This document shows positions 15,289 to 25,154 of a DNA stretch of 40,245 nt, in pieces (position 1 is the first letter of the stretch; each line of letters begins with the position of its first letter). The DNA comes from Gilvimarinus agarilyticus. GTDB taxonomy: Bacteria > Pseudomonadota > Gammaproteobacteria > Pseudomonadales > Cellvibrionaceae. The position numbers and the translations under genes are program-made. Where the stretch lies: positions 883,344 to 923,588 of the forward strand of contig NZ_JXCJ01000001.1 of NCBI RefSeq assembly GCF_000832015.1, written 5' to 3'. The notes under the pieces are model-generated. The model ran no database searches. It was not told the origin of the DNA and worked only from the letters and a program-made list of their open reading frames with translations.

Positions 15289-16848
15289 ATGTTAGAAGCA
15301 GTATGGATTGCGTGTGCATTCACGCTCGGTTTGATGGTGCGCTCGGTAGGCTTGCCGCCACTGGTGGGGTATCTGGCCGCAGGCTTTGCTATCAGCGGTT
15401 TGGGGCATTTTGTCGAGCTGCCAGCCAATGGTGACGAGATTATCGCTCATGTTGCGCATATTGGCGTGTTGTTGCTGCTGTTTACCGTGGGGTTAAAACT
15501 CCGGGTGCGCAACCTGGTGCAACCGGAGGTGATCGGCGGCGGGATTTTGCACTTTGTGTTGGCTGTGGCGCTGCTTACACCTGGCATGTACATGCTGCTG
15601 GACGTTACTTGGTACGAGGCGGTGCTGCTGGCTATTGCGCTGTCGTTTTCCAGCACTGTGTTGGCGGCAAAGGTGCTGGACAGTAAGCGTGAGCTGCGGG
15701 CATTTCACGGCCGGGTCGCTATTGGTATTTTGGTGGTGCAGGATCTTATCGCTCTACTGGTGATCTCTGTGGCTAGTGGCAATGTTCCCTCGGTGTGGGC
15801 ACCGTTGGTGTTGGGTCTACCGCTGCTTAGGCCTTTGCTATTTAAGCTGTTGGATGTCTGTGGTCACGACGAGCTGATGGTTTTGCTGGGGTTGCTGCTG
15901 GCGTTGGTGGTTGGCGGTATGGGCTTTGAGGCGCTGGGGTTAAGCTCCGAGTTGGGCGCTCTGGCTTTTGGCGTGTTGCTCGCGCAGCACCGGCGTGCCA
16001 CCGAGCTGTCCAACTCTTTGTGGAGTATCAAAGAGGTGTTTCTGGTCGGCTTCTTTTTGCAAATTGGCATGAGTGGCCTGCCGGGCAAAGAGGCCTTTAT
16101 TTTGGCCGCGGTGGCGATGTTGTTATTGCCGCTGAAAGGCATTGGGTTTTTCTTACTGCTGGTGCTGTTTAAGTTGCGCGCACGCAGCGCGTTTCTGAGC
16201 GGCTTGGCTCTGACCAATTACAGCGAGTTTGGGCTTATTGTGGCGGCCGCGGTATTGCCCGAGTGGTTAGTGCCGCTGGCTCTGGCGGTGGCGGTTTCGT
16301 TTGTCGTCTCGGCGCCCCTTAACCGGGCGGCGCACCCCTTTTATGAAAAGCTGTCACGCTGGCTGTTGCCGTTAGAGCGCAATATCCACCATCCCGATCA
16401 GCAGCCAATCTCGCTGGGCGATGCCGAGGTATTGATATTTGGTATGGGGCGCACCGGCACCGCCGCCTACGATCAGCTGAGCGGTAAAACGACTAAGTTA
16501 ATCGCACTCGACTCCGACCCGGGTAAGGTGGATCGGCACCGTAAAGCCGGGCGTGCGGTGATGTTTGCCGACGCCGAGGACCAGGTGTTTTGGCAGGGCG
16601 TGGAGATGAGCAATATCCGGGCGGTGATTCTCAGCATGAGCGATCTCGAGGCTAAAATTATCGCCGCACGTCAACTGCGTCAGCGTGGATACAGCGGCTT
16701 TATTGCCTCCCACAGTTTGTTTCAGGATGAAGCTGACAAGATTAATCTGGCAGGCGCCGATGAAACCTACCTGACGATGTCTGAAGCGGGTGTGGGGCTG
16801 GCCGAACACGTACAGGAAAAAATGGTGACCTCAGTCGGGCGGGTGTAA
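15289..16848 (+). CDS. Kef-type cation:proton antiporter with TrkA-N domain
   Basis: This 519-residue inner-membrane protein of the CPA2 family would exchange K+ (or Na+) for protons. About the first 370 residues form a multi-helix exchanger domain, with GLMVRSVGLPPLVGYLAAGF at the start and LSFSSTVLAAKVLDSKRE in the ion-binding core. The C-terminal part from about residue 383 is a Rossmann-type TrkA-N domain (VLIFGMGRTGTAAYDQL, IALDSDPGKV, FADAEDQVFW). The RCK ligand domain that often follows is not present. The ATG at 15289 has AGAAGG nine bases upstream. It is divergent from the sugE group. Confidence 0.9.
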   Translation: MLEAVWIACAFTLGLMVRSVGLPPLVGYLAAGFAISGLGHFVELPANGDEIIAHVAHIGVLLLLFTVGLKLRVRNLVQPEVIGGGILHFVLAVALLTPGMYMLLDVTWYEAVLLAIALSFSSTVLAAKVLDSKRELRAFHGRVAIGILVVQDLIALLVISVASGNVPSVWAPLVLGLPLLRPLLFKLLDVCGHDELMVLLGLLLALVVGGMGFEALGLSSELGALAFGVLLAQHRRATELSNSLWSIKEVFLVGFFLQIGMSGLPGKEAFILAAVAMLLLPLKGIGFFLLLVLFKLRARSAFLSGLALTNYSEFGLIVAAAVLPEWLVPLALAVAVSFVVSAPLNRAAHPFYEKLSRWLLPLERNIHHPDQQPISLGDAEVLIFGMGRTGTAAYDQLSGKTTKLIALDSDPGKVDRHRKAGRAVMFADAEDQVFWQGVEMSNIRAVILSMSDLEAKIIAARQLRQRGYSGFIASHSLFQDEADKINLAGADETYLTMSEAGVGLAEHVQEKMVTSVGRV

Positions 16849-16855
16849 CCGCCCG
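16836..16855. terminator. GC hairpin between convergent genes
   Basis: CGGGCGG (16836-16842) pairs with CCGCCCG (16849-16855), with a six-base loop that includes the antiporter stop codon. It lies between the antiporter and the convergent CPBP gene. The following T run is poor, so a role as a terminator is only probable. Confidence 0.4.
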
Positions 16856-16863
16856 CGCTTAAT

Positions 16864-17694
16864 CTAGAGCGTCAGCGGGTATTCTAATAACGTGAAGTGC
16901 AGTATGTTCACACCAAAATGCGTGGCGGTGGCGGCACTAAAGCGGCCCGTGCATTGGTACACCAGCGCATAAACGCCGCCGGCCAATAAAAATAGCCAAA
17001 ATAGCGGGTGCGTAATGGATGCATGCGCCAGGGCAAAAAGCAATGTGGCAACGGCTGCGGCGCCCCACTGAGCTACCCGTTGTTTTTTTGCGCTGGCCAT
17101 TAGCACGAGTTTAGCCAAACCGTCTTGCAAAAGCAGTCTAAAGAATGCCTCTTCGGCCACCACGGTAATGCCGAAATTAATCAGCACAAACCAAAGGATG
17201 CCGTCGGGTAGCTTGGGCTGCCAGTCTATTTTGAATACAAAGCTGGCGGCGCACAGTACCGCCAATGCACTGACGCCGACGAGCAGCGCTGCAGGCGCTC
17301 GCGTTCGCCCCTGCCCTATGCCGTAAGGCTCCCAAAGCCAAATAATAATGAAGTAGCCCGCCAAAGCCTTGGCAAGATTGGGGTAGAGCGTAAAGCCCAA
17401 TTCACTAAAGTGGTGTACGGCAGGGTAAGTAAAATTACCAGGCCGGTACAGAGCGATGGCAAAGCCGCTTATCAAGGCCAAAAGCCAAAGGCTAGCCGCC
17501 AGCAGAGTGTTGAGCCGACTGCGCGTTACTTTAAACGAGGTGTGTAACGCGACGAGCAGGGCAAATATGGGTAGGGCGACGGCACTTGTCAGCGCCAAAG
17601 TGCCGCTGACATACAGGGTAAGGCTAAGCGCGACGAGTGCAACGCTTACCAAGGCGCGTTTTTGCGTCGCCGGTTGCCATGATAAGTGCACCAT
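16864..17694 (-). CDS. CPBP-family intramembrane metalloprotease
   Basis: From the ATG at 17694 (GGGAGG just upstream) the protein has 276 residues and several hydrophobic helices. The CPBP (CAAX protease/bacteriocin-processing) motifs are present: Glu181-Glu182 and Arg186 in VVAEEAFFRLLLQ, His224 in LLFALAHASITH, and a third motif HFGVN near the C-terminus. These are the residues that coordinate the metal in this family. The substrate is unknown. An in-frame extension to 17769 is not supported by a better ribosome-binding site. It follows trmB by 44 bases. Confidence 0.85.
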   Translation of the reverse strand: MVHLSWQPATQKRALVSVALVALSLTLYVSGTLALTSAVALPIFALLVALHTSFKVTRSRLNTLLAASLWLLALISGFAIALYRPGNFTYPAVHHFSELGFTLYPNLAKALAGYFIIIWLWEPYGIGQGRTRAPAALLVGVSALAVLCAASFVFKIDWQPKLPDGILWFVLINFGITVVAEEAFFRLLLQDGLAKLVLMASAKKQRVAQWGAAAVATLLFALAHASITHPLFWLFLLAGGVYALVYQCTGRFSAATATHFGVNILHFTLLEYPLTL

Positions 17695-17738
17695 TTGCCT
17701 CCCGGCCGATTCCCTGTGCGTGGGTACTGGCTCGGCGT

Positions 17739-18446
17739 TTAGCGGTCGCGGCGGTAAAGCAAATCCCATACGCCGTGGCCGAGTTTTTCGCCGCGCTTTT
17801 CAAACTTAGTGATGGGGCGGTAGTCTGGTCGAGGCGCGTATCCACCGTCCGATTGGGTGTTGCTATAACCCTCGGCGGCGTCCATCACTTCTTTCATATG
17901 CTCGGCGTAGTTTTCCCAGTCGGTCGCAAAGTGCAGCAAGCCACCTATTTTAAGCTTGCCGCGAATACGCTGGACAAACTCGGGCTGAATAATGCGGCGC
18001 TTGTGGTGCTTTTTTTTGTGCCATGGGTCGGGGAAGTACACCTGCACACGGTCGAGACTGGCGTCGGCAAAGCAGTCATCCAACACATCGGTGGCGTCGG
18101 CCATATACACTTTTAGGTTGTCGACACCCGCTTCCCCGGCGGTGTGGATTAAACGACCGGCGCCTGGCGGATGAACCTCAATGCCAACAAAGTCTTTGTC
18201 GGGCTCGTTTAGTGCCATCTCCCGCAGAGAGTCACCCATGCCAAAACCAATTTCGAGTACCAGCGGCGCCGTGCGGCCAAACTGTTCGCTTGGCTCAAAG
18301 CTGCCGGCAAACAAGCTGGCACCAAATTTAGGCCAGTATTGCTGAAACGCTTTCTTTTGCCCGTCGGTCATGCGCCCGGCGCGAATCACAAAACTGCGGA
18401 TGGACTTGTCTTTAAACTCGGGGCGAAACTCTGGAATATCGGTCAT
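17739..18446 (-). CDS. trmB: tRNA (guanine-N7-)-methyltransferase TrmB
   Basis: TrmB methylates G46 in the variable loop of tRNAs. The 235-residue protein (start ATG at 18446; E. coli TrmB is 239) shows the SAM-binding motif LVLEIGFGMGDSL, the acidic FVGIEVHPPG segment, the signature FPDPWHKKKHHKRR followed by IIQPEFV, and the C-terminal TKFEKRGEKLGHGVWDL, with the conserved TKFExRG pattern. The longer reading from 18503 overlaps the upstream DUF423 gene and is rejected. It lies 17 bases behind that gene and probably shares its transcript. Confidence 0.96.
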   Translation of the reverse strand: MTDIPEFRPEFKDKSIRSFVIRAGRMTDGQKKAFQQYWPKFGASLFAGSFEPSEQFGRTAPLVLEIGFGMGDSLREMALNEPDKDFVGIEVHPPGAGRLIHTAGEAGVDNLKVYMADATDVLDDCFADASLDRVQVYFPDPWHKKKHHKRRIIQPEFVQRIRGKLKIGGLLHFATDWENYAEHMKEVMDAAEGYSNTQSDGGYAPRPDYRPITKFEKRGEKLGHGVWDLLYRRDR

Positions 18447-18463
18447 GTTGCGGTGAGAGATCC

Positions 18464-18847
18464 TTAAAAAGATTTTAATGCGGCAATAAACAGGCTCAGC
18501 CAACCTAGCAGCAGGCAGACACCGCCCAGTGGCGTCACGGGGCCAAACAGGCCAATACCGGTAAGGGTTAAGGCGTATAAGCTGCCGCTAAAAAGTAGGG
18601 TGCCGGCGATAAACAGTCCACCGGCGCGTGTTAGCCACGCGGTAGCGCCCGGTGACAACGACTGTAGGGACCAAATGCCCACCAGTAACAATGCCAGAGC
18701 GTGGTACATCTGGTACTGCACACCGGTTTGAAACGCGCCGAGTAATTCGGCGGGCAGTTTACCTTTTAAGCCGTGGGCGGCAAAGGCGCCCAGCGCAACG
18801 GCGATAAACCCATAAGCGGCGGCGATGCTGAGTATCAGTTTGGGCAT
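18464..18847 (-). CDS. DUF423 (YgdD-like) inner-membrane protein
   Basis: A 127-residue protein with four hydrophobic helices and the DUF423 signatures GAFAAHGL near the N-terminus, FQTGVQYQMYHALALL, LFSGSLYAL and TPLGGVCLLLGWLSL. The family is widespread in proteobacteria and its molecular function is unknown. It precedes trmB by 17 bases and is separated from rpoH upstream by a terminator. Confidence 0.92.
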   Translation of the reverse strand: MPKLILSIAAAYGFIAVALGAFAAHGLKGKLPAELLGAFQTGVQYQMYHALALLLVGIWSLQSLSPGATAWLTRAGGLFIAGTLLFSGSLYALTLTGIGLFGPVTPLGGVCLLLGWLSLFIAALKSF

Positions 18848-18921
18848 GGTTTATTCCGTGGGGTATTCAGCCAGTATTATAGCGGGGTGGCAACGTCGAG
18901 TCGCGCAATAACAGCTGACAC

Positions 18922-18944
18922 AAAAAAGCCGCGCAGTGCGCGGC
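18922..18944 (-). terminator. rho-independent terminator of rpoH
   Basis: On the - strand GCCGCG-CACTG-CGCGGC is followed by six T. It lies 24 bases after the rpoH stop and is a strong intrinsic terminator. Confidence 0.9.
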
Positions 18945-18967
18945 TTGCGGTGACGTGTGCGGCGAGC

Positions 18968-19828
18968 TTAAGCCGCTTCGGTCATCATGTTTTTAACTTT
19001 CTTCATGGCGTTTTTCTCGAGCTGGCGGATACGCTCGGCGGATACGCCATACTCGGCAGCCAAATCGTGCAGAGTAGATTTGTCATCGCTTAACCAGCGA
19101 CGCTGCAAAATAGTGCGGCTGCGCTCGTCCAGCTGCTCCATGGCGTTTTCCAGGCTGCTGACGCTGGTCTCTTCCCAGTTGGCGGCTTCAAGCTGCGCAG
19201 CCGGGTCTTGGCGTTTGTCTTCTAAGTAGTGTGCCGGCGCGACAAAATGGCTGTCTTCATCGTCGTTTTCCGGGGCGTCAAACGCGGCGTCGTAAGAGGA
19301 GAGGCGGCTCTCCATCTCGCGCACGTGTTTAACGTCGACATTTAAATCTTCGGCAACGGCTTTGGCTTCATCGTTGGTGAGCCAGGCCAAGCGCTTTTTA
19401 GCGCCGCGCAGGTTAAAGAACAATTTGCGTTGTGCTTTGGTGGTGGCCACCTTCACAATGCGCCAGTTCTTTAAGATAAATTCGTGAATCTCGGCTTTGA
19501 TCCAGTGCACGGCAAACGATACCAGGCGCACACCTTTTTCTGGGTTGAAGCGCTTTACTGCCTTCATCAGGCCGACGTTGCCCTCCTGGATCAGATCTCC
19601 CAGTGGCAGGCCGTAGCCGTTGTACGAGCGGGCGATGTGAACCACAAAGCGCAGGTGCGCCATAACCAGCCGGCGGGCGGCTTCGAGGCTGTCGTTGTAG
19701 TAAAGGTCTTCAGCGAGGGTCTGCTCTTCCTGTGCTGTGAGAACAGAAAAGCCGCTGACAGCCTGCACATAGGCATTGAGGTTGGCACCCGGTGCGAGGT
19801 TCCCCAGTGGCTGTAGGCTTGTGCCCAT
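18968..19828 (-). CDS. rpoH: RNA polymerase sigma-32 (heat-shock) factor RpoH
   Basis: This 286-residue sigma factor directs RNA polymerase to heat-shock promoters. Region 2 is clear ([19 protein letters not shown], then [22 protein letters not shown] and [17 protein letters not shown]). The RpoH box, diagnostic for sigma-32, reads QRKLFFNLR at residues 133-141. Region 4.2 ends the protein with [25 protein letters not shown]. The ATG at 19828 has GGAG nine bases upstream. The location after ftsYEX is the standard gammaproteobacterial order. Confidence 0.97.
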   Translation of the reverse strand: MGTSLQPLGNLAPGANLNAYVQAVSGFSVLTAQEEQTLAEDLYYNDSLEAARRLVMAHLRFVVHIARSYNGYGLPLGDLIQEGNVGLMKAVKRFNPEKGVRLVSFAVHWIKAEIHEFILKNWRIVKVATTKAQRKLFFNLRGAKKRLAWLTNDEAKAVAEDLNVDVKHVREMESRLSSYDAAFDAPENDDEDSHFVAPAHYLEDKRQDPAAQLEAANWEETSVSSLENAMEQLDERSRTILQRRWLSDDKSTLHDLAAEYGVSAERIRQLEKNAMKKVKNMMTEAA

Positions 19829-19857
19829 AGTTGTGACTCCCAGTAAATACCGATTAA

Positions 19858-19877
19858 ACCCTGCTTATTTGCAGGGT
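19858..19877 (-). terminator. hairpin in the ftsX-rpoH gap
   Basis: ACCCTGC and GCAGGGT form a seven-base-pair stem around a six-base loop, 30-50 bases upstream of the rpoH start. On the - strand it is followed by TTTAATC, a weak T run, so it may partly terminate ftsX transcripts or be an rpoH leader structure. The rest of the 182-base gap holds no gene. Confidence 0.4.
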
Positions 19878-20010
19878 CAGTTAGTCTAGCACTGATCCTT
19901 TGAGCCTGCCAAGGCCGAGAAGTTCCCTCGCTTAGATAAAAAAGCCATATAAAACAAGGGTTTGACGAATCTTAACGGGTGCGACTTCACATTGTGGACA
20001 AAAACCGCAA

Positions 20011-21024
20011 TTAGCGGGGGGCGATTTGTGCCAAATGGCGGCCCACTGCAAGCCAAGCCCCGGCAAGGCCAATGAGCCCGGCGCTCAGTACCAACTGTAG
20101 GCTATGGGTCAGGCTCAGGCCACTCAGACTAAACTCACTCTGATAAAGTTCCGCCAGCGAGGCCACTGGCGCCTCGAGCCACGCGAGCCCCAGTGCCAGT
20201 AGCAGCAGGGCGATTAACCCGCCGCCCAATCCGTACCAGAGGCCGGTATAGAGAAAAGGCCGGCGCACGTAGGCATCGGTGCCGCCTACCAGCTTAACCA
20301 CTAGAATTTCATCGCGCCGGCTCTCGATGGCGAGGCGAATGGTGTTGCCGACGACCAACAGCAGGCCCAATGCCAGTAGCGCCGCCAGAAAGAATACCCC
20401 GCGACTGGCCAGCTCTACCAGTTGTTCCAGGCGCTTAACCCACATCATGTCCAGCCGTGCATCGTCACTTAGCCCGTGCCCGTTTAGCTCGTCCAGCAGC
20501 GTCTCTAGGGCGCCACCGGTGGTCTGGTCGCTCGGTTGTACTAACAGTACCGGGGGTAGCGGATTTTCGGTTAAATCATCCAGCACAGCACCGAGGCCGG
20601 AGTAGGTTTTAAATTCTACCAGTGCCTGCTCGGGGCTTACGTAAACCACTTCGCTGATATCCGGCCGGGCTCGCAAGGTGCTTGCCCACTGCTCAATAGC
20701 TTGGGGTTTTGCGGCGGGTTTTACAAACACCGAAATTTGGCTTGAGTCCTGCCAGTGATAACCCAGTGACTCGATGTTGAGCAGCGCCACATAAAGGGTG
20801 GCGGGTAGCGCGGTGGCGATGGCAACCACCAGCCACGTAAGCGTGCTTTGCAGCGGCGTGCGCAGCAGACGCAGCAAGCTTTGGATAGCGCAATCGCTGT
20901 GATGCGCCTGCCACGCTTCTAACCGGTGGCGCCAGGCGGTTTTGCTCTGGATCGCGCCCTGCGCGCGCGGTGCGGGCTTGCGTGGCGGCGGGGCCGGTTT
21001 ACGCTTAGGGTTAAAGCGGTTCAT
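20011..21024 (-). CDS. ftsX: cell division protein FtsX
   Basis: FtsX is the membrane subunit of the FtsEX complex that activates septal peptidoglycan hydrolases. The 337-residue protein has a basic, proline-rich cytoplasmic N-terminus (MNRFNPKRKPAPPPRK), a first helix near residues 63-83 (LTWLVVAIATALPATLYVAL), and an extracytoplasmic domain with QISVFVKP and VYVSPEQALVEFK. Three C-terminal helices follow, with the FtsX segment RLAIESRRDEILVVKLVGGTD between them. The ATG overlaps the ftsE stop by four bases. Confidence 0.96.
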   Translation of the reverse strand: MNRFNPKRKPAPPPRKPAPRAQGAIQSKTAWRHRLEAWQAHHSDCAIQSLLRLLRTPLQSTLTWLVVAIATALPATLYVALLNIESLGYHWQDSSQISVFVKPAAKPQAIEQWASTLRARPDISEVVYVSPEQALVEFKTYSGLGAVLDDLTENPLPPVLLVQPSDQTTGGALETLLDELNGHGLSDDARLDMMWVKRLEQLVELASRGVFFLAALLALGLLLVVGNTIRLAIESRRDEILVVKLVGGTDAYVRRPFLYTGLWYGLGGGLIALLLLALGLAWLEAPVASLAELYQSEFSLSGLSLTHSLQLVLSAGLIGLAGAWLAVGRHLAQIAPR

Positions 21025-21689
21025 TGCGGTGTACCACCGGCGATCACCCGGCCGTCGGCCAGTTGCAGTACGCGCTTGTTCATACGCTCGATTAAATCGA
21101 TATCGTGGGTGGCAATCATCAAGGTGACGCCCAGCTCATTAAATTGGCGAAACAGCGTCATAATCTCGGCCGACAGCTCTGGGTCGAGGTTGCCGGTGGG
21201 CTCATCGGCGAGCACTAAGGAGGGTTTATTAACCACTGCGCGGGCGATGCCTACGCGCTGCTGCTCGCCACCGGACAGGGTAACCGGGTTGACCCGCTCT
21301 TTGTGCAGCAGTCCCACTTTATCTAATGCTGCGCGTACCCGGCGGCCGATATCCGAGGCGTGGTAGCCCGCCACCTGCAGAGGTAGGGCGACGTTATCAA
21401 ACACGCTGCGGTCAAACAGAAGTTGGTGATTTTGAAACACTACGCCGATGTCGCGCCGGTAATGTGCGATACCGCTGCGCTTGATCGCACTCGTGTCGCG
21501 CCCGCCAATTTCGATGTGGCCGTGACTGGGCCGCTCCATCAGCATAATGAGCTTCATCAGGGTGCTCTTGCCGGCGCCCGAATGGCCGGTTAAAAACACC
21601 ATCTCGCCGCGATTGATTTGCAAATCAACCCGGCTGAGCGCCTCCTGCCCGGTGGCGTAGCGTTTGGTGACATTCTGAAAGCGAATCAC
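21021..21689 (-). CDS. ftsE: cell division ATP-binding protein FtsE
   Basis: FtsE is the ABC ATPase partner of FtsX. The 222-residue protein shows Walker A GHSGAGKST (residues 35-43), the Q-loop VVFQNHQLL, the ABC signature LSGGEQQRVGIARA, Walker B LVLADEPTGNLD and the H-loop MIATHD. The start is a GTG that overlaps the ftsY stop; downstream the stop overlaps the ftsX start. Overlaps on both sides indicate tight translational coupling of ftsY-ftsE-ftsX. Confidence 0.97.
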   Translation of the reverse strand: MIRFQNVTKRYATGQEALSRVDLQINRGEMVFLTGHSGAGKSTLMKLIMLMERPSHGHIEIGGRDTSAIKRSGIAHYRRDIGVVFQNHQLLFDRSVFDNVALPLQVAGYHASDIGRRVRAALDKVGLLHKERVNPVTLSGGEQQRVGIARAVVNKPSLVLADEPTGNLDPELSAEIMTLFRQFNELGVTLMIATHDIDLIERMNKRVLQLADGRVIAGGTPQ

Positions 21690-22852
21690 CGCTCAAACAA
21701 GGCCTCGATAAAGGGCTTGGCGACAAACGGTTGTAAATCGTCGATGCCCTCGCCAATGCCGATAAAGCGCACAGGCAAGCCAAATTGTTTAGTAAGCGCA
21801 AAAATCACCCCGCCCTTGGCGGTGCCGTCGAGCTTGGTCAGGGCGATGCCGGTTACCCCGGCCGATTTAATAAAGTGCTCGGCCTGGCTGACGGCGTTTT
21901 GCCCGGTGCCGGCATCCAGTACCAATAGGGTCTCGTGGGGGGCGCTGTCATCCAGCTTGCCCATCACTCGGCGCACCTTAGAAAGCTCTTCCATCAGGTG
22001 ATCTTTGTTGTGCAGGCGCCCGGCGGTATCGGCGATCAGCACATCAATACCGCGCGACTTAGCCGCCTGTACGGCGTCAAAAATGACCGAGGCGCTGTCG
22101 GCACCCGTGTGCTGGGCGATTACGGGGACGCTATTGCGCTCGCCCCACACTTGCAGCTGCTCGACCGCGGCGGCGCGAAAGGTATCGCCGGCCGCGAGCA
22201 TGACCGATTTACCCTCGCCCTGTAAGCGCTTGGCCAGTTTGCCAATGGTGGTTGTTTTACCCACACCGTTAACGCCGACAATTAAAATTACGTAGGGCTT
22301 TTTACCGGTGTCGATAATCAGCGGCTGCTCGGAGCCCGCGACCAGCTCGGCCAGTGATGCCTTAAGGGCATCGTACAGAGCCTCGGGGTTAGCCAACTGC
22401 TTGCGGGCTACCCGGGAGGTTAAGTCATCAATAATGTCAGTGGTGGCCTCGATGCCCACATCGGCTACCAATAACTGCGATTCGAGATCTTCCAGTAGCT
22501 CATCGTCAATCTCTTTTTTACCCAAAAAGATATTGCCGAGGCCCTCAGAGAAGTTGCTGCTGGTGCGAGACAAGCCGCGCTTGATACGGCCGAACAAACC
22601 CTCTTTAGCCACCGGTGCTTCGGGCACGGGCTCGGCAGCCGGTGCCTCGCTGGCTGGCGGCTCGGGTTTGGTGGCGGGCGCTGCAGGAGTCGGCTCGGGC
22701 TCAATCAGAGCGGGGTCCGGTACTTCTGGTTCGAGCGGGACGGGTTCGGCCTCAGGCGGCTCGCTTTGCGTTTGCTCGTCTGATTCGGGCTGCTGTTGTT
22801 CGACTTTTGGGTCGTCTTTGGGGGCGGATTTTCTAAACCGTTTAAAGAACAT
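21686..22852 (-). CDS. ftsY: signal recognition particle receptor FtsY
   Basis: FtsY is the GTPase receptor that docks SRP-ribosome complexes at the membrane. The 388-residue protein begins with a basic patch (MFFKRFRKSAPK) and an acidic, proline/glutamate-rich A domain of about 75 residues. The NG domain follows: N domain with GLFGRIKRGLSRTSSNF, G1 GVNGVGKTTTIGKLA, DTFRAAAVEQL, G3 DTAGR and G4 TKLDGTAKGG. The C-terminal GIGEGIDDLQPF is typical. It heads the ftsYEX cluster and is divergent from rsmD across 75 bases. Confidence 0.97.
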   Translation of the reverse strand: MFFKRFRKSAPKDDPKVEQQQPESDEQTQSEPPEAEPVPLEPEVPDPALIEPEPTPAAPATKPEPPASEAPAAEPVPEAPVAKEGLFGRIKRGLSRTSSNFSEGLGNIFLGKKEIDDELLEDLESQLLVADVGIEATTDIIDDLTSRVARKQLANPEALYDALKASLAELVAGSEQPLIIDTGKKPYVILIVGVNGVGKTTTIGKLAKRLQGEGKSVMLAAGDTFRAAAVEQLQVWGERNSVPVIAQHTGADSASVIFDAVQAAKSRGIDVLIADTAGRLHNKDHLMEELSKVRRVMGKLDDSAPHETLLVLDAGTGQNAVSQAEHFIKSAGVTGIALTKLDGTAKGGVIFALTKQFGLPVRFIGIGEGIDDLQPFVAKPFIEALFER

Positions 22853-22927
22853 GTGAGTAGGCGGCTCTTATCGCTGCTAAACAAAGGCGCTATCCTACCA
22901 CTTCTGACTAGCGGGGGAGAGTGATAG

Positions 22928-23527
22928 GTGGCAAAACAAACGCGGCGACAGCCGGCCGGGGATTCTTTGCGCCAGCCATTGCGGCTGATTGGTGGGCAGT
23001 GGCGTGGGCGTAAACTACAGTTTCCTCTGTGTGATGGCTTGCGCCCTACGGGGGATCGCATTCGCGAAACCCTGTTTAATTGGCTTGGCCCATACGTGCC
23101 TGACGCCGTCGGGGCGGATTTGTTCGCCGGCTCCGGCGCGCTGGGTTTAGAGGCGCTGTCGCGTGGCGCCCGTGTAATGAGCTTTTGCGAGCGCGACCCG
23201 GCGGCGGCAAAAGCGCTGGCGGGTAATTTAGCGCTACTCGGTGCCAGTGGTGGGCGCTTGCAGCATATGGATGCGCTGCAGTGGCTAAACAGCAGCAAAA
23301 TAGATGCGCCGCTGGATTTGGTGTTTCTCGACCCGCCCTTTGCTGCCGATTTATGGCAGCCGAGTATCGATGCGCTCGCGGCGCGCCCCTGGCTGGCCGA
23401 CGGCGCTGCGATTTACATAGAGTCGGGCGTGGACAGCGTGTTTCAAGTGCCCGATAGCTGGGAGTTACACCGTGAAAAACGCGCCGGCAGTGTTTGTTAC
23501 CGACTGTATTTTTATCGTGCCGACTAG
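22928..23527 (+). CDS. rsmD: 16S rRNA (guanine-966-N2)-methyltransferase RsmD
   Basis: RsmD methylates G966 of 16S rRNA. The 199-residue protein starts at a GTG with a strong GGGGGAG site nine bases upstream. It shows RLIGGQWRGRKLQFP, RPTGDRIRETLFNWL, the SAM-binding motif DLFAGSGALGLEALSRGA and the N6/N2-methyltransferase motif LVFLDPPF. The position opposite ftsY and before coaD is the common gammaproteobacterial arrangement. Confidence 0.96.
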   Translation: MAKQTRRQPAGDSLRQPLRLIGGQWRGRKLQFPLCDGLRPTGDRIRETLFNWLGPYVPDAVGADLFAGSGALGLEALSRGARVMSFCERDPAAAKALAGNLALLGASGGRLQHMDALQWLNSSKIDAPLDLVFLDPPFAADLWQPSIDALAARPWLADGAAIYIESGVDSVFQVPDSWELHREKRAGSVCYRLYFYRAD

Positions 23528-23584
23528 CAAGGGCTGGGCTATTTTTGTAGTATCCGCCCACACCGCATGCCACACAGAGAATAA

Positions 23585-25034
<1,450 letters not shown>

Positions 25035-25056
25035 ACTATTGTTCTCCTTAGCAGCT

Positions 25057-25070
25057 TGAAACCGGTTACA
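25057..25070. promoter_or_regulatory. operator site 1 (mannan regulon)
   Basis: TGAAACCGGTTACA, one mismatch from the perfect palindrome TGTAACCGGTTACA. It lies 85 bases upstream of the AGE isomerase start and 23 bases upstream of the binding-protein start, within their shared divergent region. The CG centre and 14-bp symmetric form are typical of LacI-family operators. Confidence 0.75.
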
Positions 25071-25154
25071 TTGTGCGGCATTATTCGCACGCGCACACCA
25101 GCCGAGCAAGCTAGGTGATGGCTGCGTTAACGTGGGGCGGTAAAAAGGTAATGC